Positions 21,716-33,475 of a stretch of DNA of 64,000 nt are shown here, one piece after another. A program made the translations under genes and the position numbers. Within the stretch, counting starts at the first letter, position 1. Each line of letters starts with the position of its first letter. The notes below the pieces were generated by a model that made no database searches, had not been told where the DNA came from, and saw nothing but the letters and a program-made list of their open reading frames with translations. The stretch is from Limnanthes douglasii subsp. nivea (lineage: Eukaryota; Streptophyta; Magnoliopsida; Brassicales; Limnanthaceae). The DNA is taken from NCBI GenBank assembly GCA_036936605.1, contig JAUPFV010000005.1:149669195-149733194 (forward strand). The letters run 5' to 3'.

Positions 21716-22105
21716 AATTCAGTAGCTTTATTGGTTGGAAATGTTAGTCTTTTTTTCGATTTTACTTCAACAAACTCAATCGGTTTTTGTGGCGAGATGT
21801 AATATTACGGATAATATCTTTTTCTCTCAAGAACTTTTAAGGGGTTATCAGATTAATAGTAAGGGTCCGGGAGGCGCTCTCAAATAGATCTTATGAAAGA
21901 AATGAGGTTAGAATTTGAAAAAGCTCCAAGATTTCATAAAAGGTTTCTTGATCATTAAGAAACCATCTTCTTCTTCCTCTATCTCTCTCCCTTCTTCGAT
22001 TCCCATTCTCTCTTTTATCAGTGGTCTTGCTGATCCTGTTACTGCGTCTCTTTGTTTGGTGTCCTTCCGTTTTCTCCTGAAAACGTATCTTGCTGGATCA
22101 ATTAC

Positions 22106-23404
22106 ATGGCTGCGGGTTTAAGTGTCAATGAATTCCCTCCGCTAGGTGGAAAGAATGACTGCGTATCATTCCAAGAAAGTGGTAACAAGAATCAAATGGA
22201 GGACAAAAGATCATTTTCAGATGTCGTGAAGAATAGGACTGATTATTGTCCTGAGTTGCGGCCAGTTGATATATTAACGTTTGAGGACCATAATGTAGTA
22301 CAATTCTCTAAGCAAGCTAAGGCCATTCTTTTGGCTCAAACTAGATTAACACTTGTTGTTAAATTCGCTCTTGGCATCCCCTAGAAGTCTGTTTTCCAGT
22401 CATTTCTCGATACGTTCAAGTTTAAAGGTTTATTTTCCTATGTTACCATCGATTCCCGTCAAATTTTGGTGGAGTTCTCCTTGTTAGAAGATGTTGATAG
22501 GTTCTGGGCTAAAAGTTTTTGGAGCGTGGATGGTAAGGTGATGAGGATTATTAAATGGTGTCCTCAGCATAGTCGCAATTATGAAAGTCCGATTGCTCTG
22601 TTATGGGTTAGGCTGGAAAGGCTTCCTGAGTTCTTGTACAACAGAGCGGTTGTGCATGAGCTAGCTGCCTCATTAGGCTTAGTCCATCAGGTGGTTGTTC
22701 CTGATATTAACCGTGCTAAGACTAATGCCTGTTATGCATTAGTCGAGATTGATGTCTCTAGATTCTTGAAGAGAAAGCTATGGATCGGGTTTGGTGGACA
22801 AGATGGTCTTTGGATTGGTCTGAGCTACAAGAATGCTCCATCATACTGTAAAACATGCCATCATCTTGGTCATGAATCAGAAAAGTGCAAGAAAGTCTTA
22901 AAGAAAGATAATGTTATTAATGAAAAGGTTGATAATAATGTTACTAAGGATGGGGCTAGTTCAAATAACCACTCTGATTCTGTTAATAACAATGTTACAT
23001 CTCATGATAAGAAAGATTATGTTACATCTCATGATGTTTCTAAGGATAATCCTCCTTTTATTAAAGTTTATAAAAGGCGTCTTAAATCAATGATTACAAC
23101 AAAGGATCCAGTTGATGTTGTGGCTGGTCCTGTTGAAGAATCTTCAAAGCTGGATTTGGAATTAATAAGTGCCCTTCAAGGTTTGGATACTGAAGCTCCT
23201 GTGTCCAGCTCTCCCAGACAGTGTAATATAGGCAGCTGTAATCCATCTCCAGAGGTTGCTTCTCCTTGCTCCTCTGATAATGAGTTCTCTTTTCTTGTTC
23301 GTAGTAAACTTAAGTCTGCAAGGAAAACCAACAGTGCAAAAAGATTAAATGTTAAATCTCTTCATAGAAGAGGCAAATCCTATTCTCTTTCCTTATCTGA
23401 ATGA
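22106..23404 (+). pseudogene. LINE ORF1 (nucleic-acid-binding protein), one internal stop
   Basis: ORF1 of a plant L1 LINE, expected to package the element RNA. The first codons read MAAGLSVNEFPPLGGKND. A DUF4283-like domain follows (LLAQTRLTLVVKFALG, then VDRFWAKSFWSVDGKVMRII, LLWVRLERLPEFL). A CCHC zinc knuckle, YCKTCHHLGHESEKC, sits near 22845-22890. The C-terminus is polar and repetitive (VTSHD). The only interruption is TAG at 22382-22384; the frame is open on both sides and spans 433 codons. Its stop TGA overlaps the ORF2 start as ATGA (23401-23404). The upstream in-frame ATG at 22052 is an alternative start. Confidence 0.88.
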
Positions 23405-26400
23405 TAAAGTTCCTAAGCTGGAATGCCCGTGGTCTTAATAATAGGGCCACGTTGTCTAGATTAAAGTCAATTATTAATCAGTATAATGTTAAGCTTGTTG
23501 CTATTCAGGAGCCTTTAGCTAGAATCGACAAAATTGATTTGATTGCTAAGAAAATTGGGTTTGATTGCTGGGTTTCTAATTGTTCAAATAAGGTTTGGGT
23601 GTTCTGGGTTAATGAGATTAGTCTTACTAAGTTGATTGATCATGAGCAGTTTATTCATTTGGAGATTGTTCTTTCTAATTTTACTGGTCTTTTAACATTT
23701 GTTTATGCTAAGAATAGGATTCATCAGCGTAAAGAGTTGTGGAGCAATTTAACTAACTTACCTATTGAAGACAGGCCTTGGGTCCTTGCTGGAGATTTTA
23801 ATGCTATTTGTTGTTCTGATGACCAGCTGCATTGTTCTTCTTTTGACACTTCTAGTGCAGATGACTTTAACGAATTCATCAGGACATGCAATCTGGATGA
23901 TCCTGGGTTTGTTGGCTCCAAGTTCACCTGGAGTAATAACAGAGCCTGGAAGAGATTAGACAGGGTTTTGGCTAACAGTAATGCTGCTACTACTTTTCAT
24001 ATTAAGGTCTTGAACTTGGTCAAAACCTGCTCTGACCATGCTCCATTGTTAATTTCTATATCTAACCTTAATAGTACTAATACTAAAGTCAAAGGCTTCT
24101 TTAAATTTATAAACGCTTGGACCAATCATCCTGAGTTTCTTACTGATGTTACTATTAATTGAAATAGCTATTGTAAGGGTGATTCTAATGTGGTTTTTTG
24201 GTACAAGCTTAGGAGGCTCAAGAAGTTTCTAAAGCGTTGGAATATTGATAAGTTTGGCAATATTTTCAGAAAGGTCAAGCAGGCTATGGAGGATGTTGCT
24301 GCTATGGAAATCTCTCATCAGGTTTCTAATAGTAGTGCTTCTAAAGCTTGTCTTAATAAGGCTAATAGTTTACTTGTTCTAGCCCTGAAGAATGAGGAGT
24401 CTTACTGGAGGCAAAAATGTTATAACTCTTGGTTGAGTAAAGGTGATGGTAACACTAAGTTGTACCATTCTTATGTCTCTCAAAAGAAGAAGAGGAATGC
24501 TATCCTAGGTATAAAGGATAAGGGGATTTGGCTTTCTAATGAGTCTGATATTGCAGGATCTGCTGAGGCGTATTTTAAAGATATCTTGTCTGGCTGTGTC
24601 TATACTTGTGAGGATGACAGTATCAATTCCTCTATTCTTGGTTGTATTCCTAAACTGGTTACTACTAGTGATAACATTAATATAATGAAGCCTGCTACTA
24701 TTGATGAATTATGGAGTATTGTCTCTATTATGAAAAGTGATAGTGCTCCTGGCACTGATGGCTTTAATTGCCATTTTCTTAAAGCTTGTTGGGGTATTAT
24801 CAGCTATGACCTTTGTCAGGCTGTGAATTCCTATCTCAGGGGTATGCCTATACCTAAAGGTGTCTTGGCTACAGGGATTTGTCTTATCCCAAAGTGCTCT
24901 AATCCTATCTCGTGGAAAAGTTATAGACCTATAAGCCTCTGTACTATGTTTAACAGGATTTTTTCTGCTCTTATAAATACTAGAATTGCCATCATTTTAC
25001 CTAAACTTATCTCTAAATGTCAGGGAGCTTTTGTGAGGGACAGGCTCATTCATGACAATATCCTATCTATCAAAGAAATGCTTCACAACATCAACAGAAA
25101 GCCTTCAAAAGGGAACATAATTATGCAGCTTGATATGACAAAGGCATTTGACAGAATGTCTCATGCCTTTGTCATCAAGGTTATGCAAGGTTTTGGTTTT
25201 TCTGCTAGTGTCTTAAGTCTAATTCAGTCTCTTATTTCTAATGTCATGGTCTCAATTCTTATTAATGGTAGCAGTGTAGGCTATTTTGCTCAGAAAAATG
25301 GGTTAAGGCAAGGGGATCCTTGTCTTTTCATTTTAGCTGAAGAAGCTCTCCTAAGAAGTCTCTCTAGTCTATTTGAATCTAATCCTAGCATGAAGTATCA
25401 TTTGAAGGCTAATTATAACTTACCTTGTCTGGCTTTTGCTGATGACATCGTCATCTTTTCAAATAGTACTCCATCTTCTATCAATAATCTGTGCAAAATG
25501 TTGGAAATTTATCAAACTGCTTCTGGTCAATTAATTAACAGGGAGAAGACAAAAATACTTACCTCTTCTAGGCAGACTGTTGCTGCTAATTCTAGGCTGG
25601 TAGCTGTTACTGGCTTCAAATCTGATCAGGCTCCATTCAAGTATTTGGGAGTTACCATCTCTGCAAATAACAAAGGGAGTAATTTTGTTAATCTTCTTTC
25701 TGCTATTTATGATAAGATTCATGTTTGGGATATGAAATCCCTCTCCTTTGGTGGAAGGCTTTCTCTCATTAAGAGTGTCCTTCATCCAATTGTCTATTAC
25801 TGGATGCAGAACACTCTTATCCCAAGGACTATTCTCAACAAAATAGAGCTTTGTTTTAATAAATTCCTTTGGAGGTCCAATTACAATGAAAGAGCCATTC
25901 ATTGGACGTCCTGGAACAACATTTGTAGGCCATTTGATGAAGGTGGTTTGAATGTCAAAAGATTATCTGATATTCAAACCACTTACTCTTTCAAATTATG
26001 GTATCTTTTCAGAAAGGGTCAGTCCATTTGGGCTGATTTAATGCATCATTCTTACTCTCCTAATGCTCATCCTACGGTTTCTAAGTGCATTGCTACTGAT
26101 TCCATCGTCTGGAAAAGGCTTTGTTCTGTTAGGTCTCAGGCTGAGGGATTTATTAGCTGGCAGTTAGGCAATGGTGAAGTGGACTTTTGGAGAGATGCCT
26201 GGCATGGCATGTCCCCCATAGCTAATGATTCTGATAGCAGAATTTGGCTCATGCCTGCTAAGGTCTCTTCCTTTTGGAAGAATCACAATTGGGATGTTTC
26301 TTTACTTAATTTTCTGCCTCAGGATCGTATCTCTCATATTCAAAGTCTTAAGATTGACTTTGAGCAGGAGGATAAAATTCTATGGGCTTTTTCAAAAGGA

Positions 26401-27486
26401 AAGTACTTTAACACAGGTCAGACCTGGGATTTTATCAGACTTAAAAATGTTAAACAAAGCATTTTCAAAAGAATTTGGAATCATTATATTCCCAGTAAAT
26501 ACTCTTTTCTTTGTTGGAAGCTATTAAAACGCTTTATCCCAGTTGATGAGATCCTAAAGCAAAGGCATTTCACGATTGTCTCTAAATGTTATTTTTGCTA
26601 CAACAGTGAGGAGGTGAATCATCTCTTTATTAATTATAGCTTTTCTTGGTCTATTTGGAATTTCTATGGTGTCCTTTTTAAGGTGCCTATTAGAAGATTC
26701 ATGACATTAAGTCATATGCTCTATACATGGTTCTGGGTTTCGAAGGGCAGATTTCATGTTTGCCACTTAGTCCCTCAGATTATCTGTTGGACTATCTGGA
26801 AAAATAGAAATAATATTAAATTTACTGGTTCTACTGATAGTTTTGAGGGTGCTATTACTCGAATTAATAGAGTCATTTCTGGGATTGACTCTAATGATTG
26901 TCTTAAATCGTCTCACTGGTCAGGTGTATATCGAGCCGGTGTTGCTCTGGGATGTCTCTCTGTTAATAAAAGAAAGAGGAAAGTTTCGTACCTAAAGTGG
27001 ATGGCGCCTCCTCCTGGCAGATTAAAAGTTAACGTTGACGGTGCCTGTGATTTCACCGGTGAAGCTAGTGGTGGATTTGTTGTTCGAAATGAATCTGGTG
27101 ACTTGATTACTGGGCGAGGCTTTCTCTTTGGGAAGGCGGATTCGTTCATGGCGGAGGGTTTGGCTTTACTGGAAGCCTTAATTCATTGTCGTAGATTGAA
27201 TTGGAACAATGTCGATATTGAATCTGACTGCCAGACTCTTATCGACATTGTTGCCACCGGTAACATTGCCTCTAACCCATTGATTTCACTTTGTCGAAAT
27301 CTGATTCATCCTTCGATGGTTCTCCGATTTGTTTCTCGTACGCAGAATGCGGCAGCGGATTGGGTTTCTAAGTGGGTCTTGAAGGATGGAAGGGCTAAAG
27401 GGTTTTCGGTGGTGGATGCTCCATCTCCCCTCATGGCTATTGTGACCTTAGAAAGCCTGGGAATTGGCTATATAGATCCTGGTTGA
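23401..27486 (+). pseudogene. LINE ORF2: endonuclease, reverse transcriptase, RNase H; one internal stop
   Basis: About 1361 codons. The APE-type endonuclease has SWNARGLNN, AIQEP, GDFNAIC and CSDHAPL, the expected catalytic set. A single TGA at 24160-24162 interrupts it just after this domain; the frame resumes unchanged. RT contains SDSAPGTDGFN, WKSYRPISLC, QLDMTKAFDRM and the catalytic FADD (25435-25446). The usual GLRQGDPLSPxLF motif reads GLRQGDPCLF, so about three residues are missing near 25318. A zf-RVT-like region (CYFCYNSEEVNHLFINYSFS) and a C-terminal RNase H (NVDGACDF, MAEGLALLEAL, IESDCQTLID, NAAADWVSK) follow. Confidence 0.9.
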
Positions 27487-28662
27487 AGCTGTGGCTGTTC
27501 GATTTGGTCCTAGTTAATACCGAATTTGAAGCTGATTTTGACAATGATTGGAAGGTTTTTTCGGTGGTGCTGTTTTGGGTATGGTGCTTCGCTGTTTTAG
27601 GGTTTGTGTAATTGTGAGGAAGAAGAAGTCGCTTTGTTTTAGGGTTGGGTGTTTCTGACCCGTTTTTCTGTTTTGTCTTGGCCTTTATTGTTGGGCCTTC
27701 TATTGTTTTGGATTGGGTCTTTGACCCTTTAGTAATTAAATGGTTATTTTGATTAAAAAAAAATAGATCTTATGAAAGCATTTGACAATGTTCTGACATC
27801 TTATCCTTGATATTCTGGTGGCCATGAACTTTCTGGAGTAGATGATCAGTTGGATCATACAATGTATTGTCACCGCGTCTTATATTGTTAATATTAACAA
27901 TGACCCTCATGAGCATTGTTTTGGTAGAAATGGTCTTAGAAAACATGACCCCGTATCCCCCTTCTTATTTGTCTTGGTTATGCAAGTTCTCTCCAATATT
28001 CTTAAGGAGAATAGTACTGATGAGAACTTTCATTTCCACTAGAAGTGTCATAATCTTGAGATTGTCAACATTTGCTTCTGAGATTGGGTCTTAACAACTG
28101 CCGAATCGTGTCTTATGCAATTCTGCCTAAAAAGCCATTAATCACATCATATTTGAGTGTAGTTTCACTCATTTCATTTGGGGTTACGCAAGCTCCAAGC
28201 TTGGCCTCCCCATAATTTATATTAACAATTGGGTCTTGTAGATCCAGGAGGCGTCTAAATGGCCTCCATCCAGATCTTGATACCTTTGGCGAGCCTGCTT
28301 TGGCGCTGTCATTTACCACGTCTGGTGTGAGAGGCATGTGAGAATTTTTAGATCCTCTCGTACCCTCGTCTATGTGGTATGTTACCACGTGCTTTCGGAT
28401 CTTCGATTCAGACTCATTAGAATCAAGGTTGTTTATCATACCTAGTTCCGTTTAAAACTCTAACTTAAGCTTGTTGTATGTTTATTTGTAATAGCCTTAT
28501 CTCCCTCCCGGGATGATGTGTGTTGTTCGCCTTCAACGCGGCTGTCTAACTTCTCTATTCATTTCGGTCTTAGTACCGCTGCTTTGCTTTGTTGTTTTTA
28601 TTTGGCCCAATATTGGCTGATCATTTTGCTATGGTTGTTTTTTTCGTTTTCTACCAAAAAAA

Positions 28663-29500
28663 TGTGTTTTAAGAGTTATTAGAATGGATTAGAAATTTAT
28701 GATTACTACATTCAAGAATTATGTTTTAACCTAACCTACATATCTATAGTATTTAACACCTAACTTTACTTTATATTCTATTTGTAGAGTAATTCGTCAT
28801 TTTTTCCACTCTTACTCTTAACATGTAATTGGTGATGAGGATTATCCTTAACGTCACCATGTGGTTATGTACTATTGTCAGCTCTACCCTACTAACTATA
28901 ATTGTTGGAGTTATCAAAGGCGTTGGGTCTTCAGTATGTAATATATAAATGCCCATTTCTGAGCTATAAAAATAATACCATAATTTGATACATAATATCT
29001 GATATTGGTCAAATGGCACACAACTATGTAGCTATTTTGGATAGATGCAAATGAGTTTTATTTGTCACGTGGATATCATAAATGGGCGAGTTGGTACTCA
29101 AATTAAATATCTCGACGAGCCCAACGATTTTCAAAAGCGTGATATTAATTGTCACGAAATTCAAAACTCAAAATCTACTTTTTAGAGTCTGAAAAACCTA
29201 TTTTACTATTTTTGATATTTTATTTTATTTTATTTTATTTTGGAAAATATATTAATTAGTGATTAAAATCTAATTGAGTTCATATTTTATTTAATTTTTG
29301 TTTTTAATATTTTTTTAGAATATTTAATTAGAGTTTTGCATGTCTCATATATAAAGCATTTAATACTTTTTTTGTTGATGCTTAGTGTTAAAACATTTTT
29401 TTTAAGTGAATAAAATTTTAGACTTTGAGCCTAAGTACGAGTGTGTTCTAGAAAATTTAAGGTTTCATTTATCAGTTTGTTCTTCTTCTAATTTCTGCTG
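28663..29500. other. AT-rich stretch; probably a decayed LTR at its right end
   Basis: No coding signal. The last part (AAGCATTTAATACTTTT, GTGAATAAAATTTTAGACTT) reads like the 3' part of a chromovirus LTR, because a primer binding site follows at 29508. I could not find the left edge or a partner LTR. Confidence 0.4.
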
Positions 29501-29507
29501 CATCAGT

Positions 29508-30120
29508 TGGTATCAAAGCTCCAACACTCCCTGATACACGGATACACAAGTCATATTTTTGGAACCTGATTTTTCTGATTTGAAGACTAGAATAGAGAAC
29601 AACATCTTCCAGTCTACATGCACAATTGGAGAAATAATTTTCAAGTTCATAATCTATTCAAATAGTTATGAGAATCTGATTTCAAAGAGGCTGTGGTCTT
29701 CTAAACCGTTACATACTATCAAGACTGATAGGGTACAATGAGGTAACAGCTTTTAGACGTTGTCTAATTTCATTTTATGTTGGTAATTATAAAGATACAA
29801 CATGGTGTGACTTAGTAACTATAGATTTTTTCCATCTAGTATTAGGATGCCCATGAATTTTTAAGAGGAATTGTACTTATGATGGTAGAATGAATCGATA
29901 TAGTTTTGTGTTAGATGGTCGCAAGATTACATTGGTGCCATCTAGAGTAGTGTCCCAAAAACCACCATAAGTTAAAGAGTTTCATGCTCATATTATACCA
30001 GTTACCGATCTTAGTTTTGACCCTAAAGCCGTATTTGATCTCGGGTTTGACAAGACAAACTATGATAAGGATATCTTTGATGCATTTGGGTTGGTATTTG
30101 ATAAACTCGTATACGGATGA
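29508..30120 (+). pseudogene. Chromovirus remnant: primer site and protease, copy A
   Basis: TTGGTATCAAAGCTCC at 29507-29522 is an initiator-Met-type primer binding site. The sequence after it reads NNIFQSTCTIGEIIFKFII, then YSNSYENLISKRL, then (frame-shifted) RRCLISFYVGNYKDTTWCDL and VLGCPW, RNCTYDGRMNRYSFVLDG and KITLVPSRVVS. This parallels the protease of the CRM-like element at 8480-8860 (NVFQSTCTIGGKVCTFII, LRLGRPW). The active-site D-A-G-S has become Y-S-N-S. Gag and later pol are missing. Confidence 0.75.
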
Positions 30121-30408
30121 GGAACTAGTTGTTAGATGATAAATGATATATTTTTGGAATTGTTCAAAGTTTTTATGAAGATATTATATATATATTATGA
30201 TATGTTTAATTGTATTTGATTATAAAATATATTAACTGAAAAAATAGAGTTTATTTCTCTCCAAAAACTCCATTCTTTGTTGTCAATGAAGGCATTTATT
30301 TTCAGCCTTAAGGTTCTTTGTCATCTTCCCGATAAGATACTAAACTGAATCCAACAATTTTAGCACGTCTTCAATTTGTTGATGATTCACTACCACTAGA
30401 GCCACATG

Positions 30409-32036
30409 AGAACATTATAGTCTCACTTCCAATCAAACTAATAAACATCAAACCACACCAAGGGAATGAAGAAATCACAAGAAAACATTATACTCTCACT
30501 TGCAACTAAACCAATACACATCAAACCACGCCAAGGGAATGAAGAAATCAGAAGCAAACAGCATACAACCCAATCTCCAAGAGGTTATGTGATTCAAAAA
30601 GCTACAAGAAACAACTATCCTTCTTTGAACCAGGTATACGAATCACAAACTCAAGACATTCAACCTACTATCACAAATAATTTCTCAAACTTGAGAAATA
30701 ATCCAATCTTTGAGAAAATATCAACAAACTAATACCAAAACAACCTATCCCAAATAATGAAAGAGCCTCTAAAGTCATACGCTGATGCTACAAGGATCTT
30801 TCCCAAGACTAACATCCAAAAAAAATGTCAATTTCTCCCTAAAAGAAGATCAATCGGCTGTTGAATTCGTGGAAAATGATAAATGTCTTCTAGAATCCAT
30901 GGACAAACAAACATTAATATGAAAGTTTTTTATAGGTAGACAAAAAATAATAGAGATTAATTAGGCTATGAAGGTGCAATGTTTAGTTGTTCCCTTTGGG
31001 ATAATAGACATCTAATGATCGAGATAGACCTCCAAAAACATGTTAAAAGGATGTTGAGGCGCAATGTATGGATTGTAGAAAAATTCACCATGTGTCTATT
31101 AAAATGGAGCCCAAACTTAAACCCATAAGATAATTAGCGGTTACTCCCACCTGGATCACATTCCTTAGAATTTCATCTTTTATATATCAATAAGATACCA
31201 TAAAATTTATAGCAAAGATATTAAGAAATCCCTTACTAGTATGGGTTCCCCACAAGAACAAAGCTATGTTTAATTTTTGCATGACATGAATTGAACTTGA
31301 TACATCAAAGGAACATATACCTAAAGTCTGGATTAGTTTTGGCAAAGAAAAATGATTCTGGAAAGAGGTTATATATAGAGCAAGACCAAGCTAGTGATCA
31401 AAATGCCTTCATATTGTTCATAAAACCTCTGACTGTAGAAAATCAATCCAAGCAAAACAAGTTTAAAAATAGGAAAATCAACATCCTAAACATGCATTAA
31501 ATATTAAACAACTATGTCAACTGAAATATGGAAGCCCAAACTCAAGTCGATAATTGTCAAAGATCTCGAAAATGCTTTTACATAAATCAACAATAAGGAT
31601 AACACAATTCATTACAAGCCAGTTCAAAACAATGTACAAAAAAATACAACACAAGCCTCAAATGGCTAGCAAACACCATCACCAACCATAATCTATCTAG
31701 CAATAATCTACTTACCACATATCCCCAGGCATCTTGTAACACAAATGACTCTTCTACTCTTTACACTAATAACAAGCTAGTCAGCAATAATCACATACAG
31801 GAATATCATAAGGCAGAGATAATCGAAGCCCTCCACTCTATAAATACAGGTCTAATGTTATCATCAACAAACGAGCAAGAATCCACAAGACAATGCACTC
31901 CTTATCCCAAACTCAAAACCACAGGTAGCCTACCTTCAACCCCAAAATTTTACATGTTAAAGAAATAAATTACATCAAGAAGTCCTAGATCAGAAAACCA
32001 AAAAAAGTAAAGCTAAAACCTCCAAAAATCTTAATC
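30409..32036 (+). pseudogene. Old LINE 2, ORF1 (DUF4283-type), copy A
   Basis: Begins with a 73-bp tandem duplication (30409-30554, unit from AACATTATA to AATCA). Later it reads KSYADATRIFPKTN, VENDKCLLESMDKQ, DNRHLMIEIDLQKHVKRMLR, RNVWIVEKFTM and WSPNLNP, which match the DUF4283 domain of plant LINE ORF1. Stops and frameshifts are frequent. In copy A the LINE is cut at 32042 by a truncated LTR. In copy B the same ORF1 (38456-40026) is followed, beyond Tat-2, by ORF2 at 50558. Confidence 0.75.
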
Positions 32037-32041
32037 TCAAC

Positions 32042-32387
32042 TGGTGAGGATAATAACCGCCTGAGGGTAGGCTAGTAATTTCAACTGGAGTTTTAAAGTG
32101 GTGTATGGGTGTTTAACGGTGGTGTGTGGGTGTTTAACGGTTAGAATAGAGAGTAGAGAGATGATTAAGCAACTTGGTAGCAGTTAATTCTCATTACCCA
32201 TAGTTAATGCTGGTGGTTGGGTATTTATAGTATGATGTTTGGGCCCTTATGGGCTTTCGGTTCATGTTTAATGGACCCGGGTCATGATTAAAGACCCATG
32301 AGCTCTAAGTAGGAGAGCAAGTAGCTTAGTCAGGAAGTGTTTAGGTTTTTTAGTACTTTAGTCATAGTTCGAACAATCTTAAGTTTA
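32042..32387 (-). repeat. Truncated Tat-2-type LTR at the duplication junction
   Basis: It starts TGGTGAGGATAATAACCG after the target bases TCAAC (32037-32041), exactly as the left LTR of Tat-2 does at 40032. It runs to AATCTTAAGTTTA and then switches to the start of unit B. At diagnostic positions it agrees with the left LTR of Tat-2 rather than the right one (CGCCTGAGGGTAGG, GACCCGGGTCAT). Confidence 0.93.
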
Positions 32388-33475
32388 ATAACAAGTTAAC
32401 ACGTAATTTGGCAACCAAATAGAATCTGTATTTTTACAACATATTAGTTATTATCCACCTACTTTTACATATATTTTCACAACATAATCACATTTATTTT
32501 TGCAACCATAGTTTTTAACACAAATTAAAAAAAATTCATTTACACATATTGTATAAAGAAAAAAAATATCATATTGTCATCATCTTTAGCTATTTTAGAT
32601 AATAAAACCCATCAATGTATCCCAATCAAAAATATTTCATCGATACAGATCATGGCAAAACAAAAATGAAAACATTTTACATAAGCCCTGAAAGCTATAA
32701 AACATCGTTTAAAAAATAGTTGTCTCCATCATAGTCTAACAGATAATGACTTGTGATGTCCAAACACTTTAATGCTTTGAAATAACCTTTTAACATACTG
32801 AAAGAAGTAAATCTATCTCCGTAAAATTCCCTTTGTATTTCTCTAAATCAAGATATAACAAGAGATACGAAATATTAAAGCCAAAGTCGGATTTAACATC
32901 GAATTCAATATTTTTTTTAAATAATATTTTTTCTTGAACTAATGTCATCACTCATCTCGTTTCATATCAAATTGGATGTCAAATGCTTTTTATATTCCGT
33001 CGAGAAACCATGATAACACTTATGATTATCCACATATTTTTTAATAACCATATATCCATTCGAAGTATCAGTTGAAGCATAAAATCTCTATGGGCATCCT
33101 TTGCCATATTTCATCAAATAATGAACACTAAATTTGTCTTTCTGATTATGAATAAATTTATAACTAAATCCATGTTCGACACCAAATCGAGATAGAGCAA
33201 GACGCAGAACAATAAGACCACCTTCAAATACTTGTCCTACACATTGGATACCTTCAGCCCGACTTCGAATAACAAGTTATTTTTCTTACTTTAGAAAAAC
33301 TAACACCCGGACTAGGTTCTCCAATTAATATATTATCTTCAACTATCAAATCAATATTCTCAAATGATACTCTATCCAAATCAGCATCCATACCTAAAAG
33401 TATAGTTTCAATAGTATCAACAATCTCAATATTAATATCTTGACATGTACTACAACCCACCAATGCAACCAATGA
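32384..33475 (-). pseudogene. MULE transposase remnant, copy B (truncated)
   Basis: This duplicates the N-terminal half of the 17930-19610 remnant, including the DNA-binding domain and the TAG in CP-W-R. The C-terminal half is absent because the duplication breakpoint lies inside the gene. Confidence 0.75.

Larger units (their letters stand above)
21900..27760 (+). mobile_element. Young, nearly full-length L1-type LINE
   Basis: A 5861-bp element flanked by identical 18-bp TSDs AAATAGATCTTATGAAAG (21882-21899 and 27761-27778). It has a 206-bp pyrimidine-rich 5' UTR, ORF1, an overlapping ORF2, a 274-bp 3' UTR and a short A tail (GATTAAAAAA). The unoccupied site, with one substitution, is at 35748-35765 in the duplicated copy. 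Each ORF carries a single internal stop, and RT has a small in-frame deletion, so this copy is probably inactive. Confidence 0.95.
21716..28662 (+). mobile_element. Old L1-type LINE remnant 1, interrupted by the young LINE
   Basis: Left part 21716-21881 and right part 27779-28662 are contiguous in copy B (35580-36650). Across frames it reads DLMKAFDNVLTS (RT motif), WIIQCIVTASYIVNIN, GRNGLRKHDPVSPFLFVLVM (usual GLRQGDPLSPYLF), then INHIIFECSFTHFIWG (zf-RVT region). It closes with a C/T-rich tail, TTTCTACCAAAAAAATG, like a LINE 3' end. Frameshifts and stops are frequent, and most of the RT is deleted. Confidence 0.75.
18518..32383. repeat. Tandem duplication unit A (contains the young LINE)
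   Basis: Without the LINE and one TSD copy, this unit is 7987 bp and aligns end to end with 32384-40373 (7990 bp) with very few differences. It ends inside a truncated Tat-2 LTR (32042-32383). At the junction, LTR sequence ...CTTAAGTTTA continues directly as ATAACAAGTTAAC, the sequence at 18522. The 4-bp overlap TTTA is shared by both parents. Confidence 0.95.

Noticed and set aside
29559..29741. Small novel gene (60 codons, also at 37547)
   Set aside because: It is a decayed chromovirus protease segment next to a primer binding site. The second copy arises from the tandem duplication.
32042..32387. Solo LTR
   Set aside because: The right end is missing and continues directly into unit B, so it is a duplication-truncated LTR, not the product of LTR-LTR recombination.
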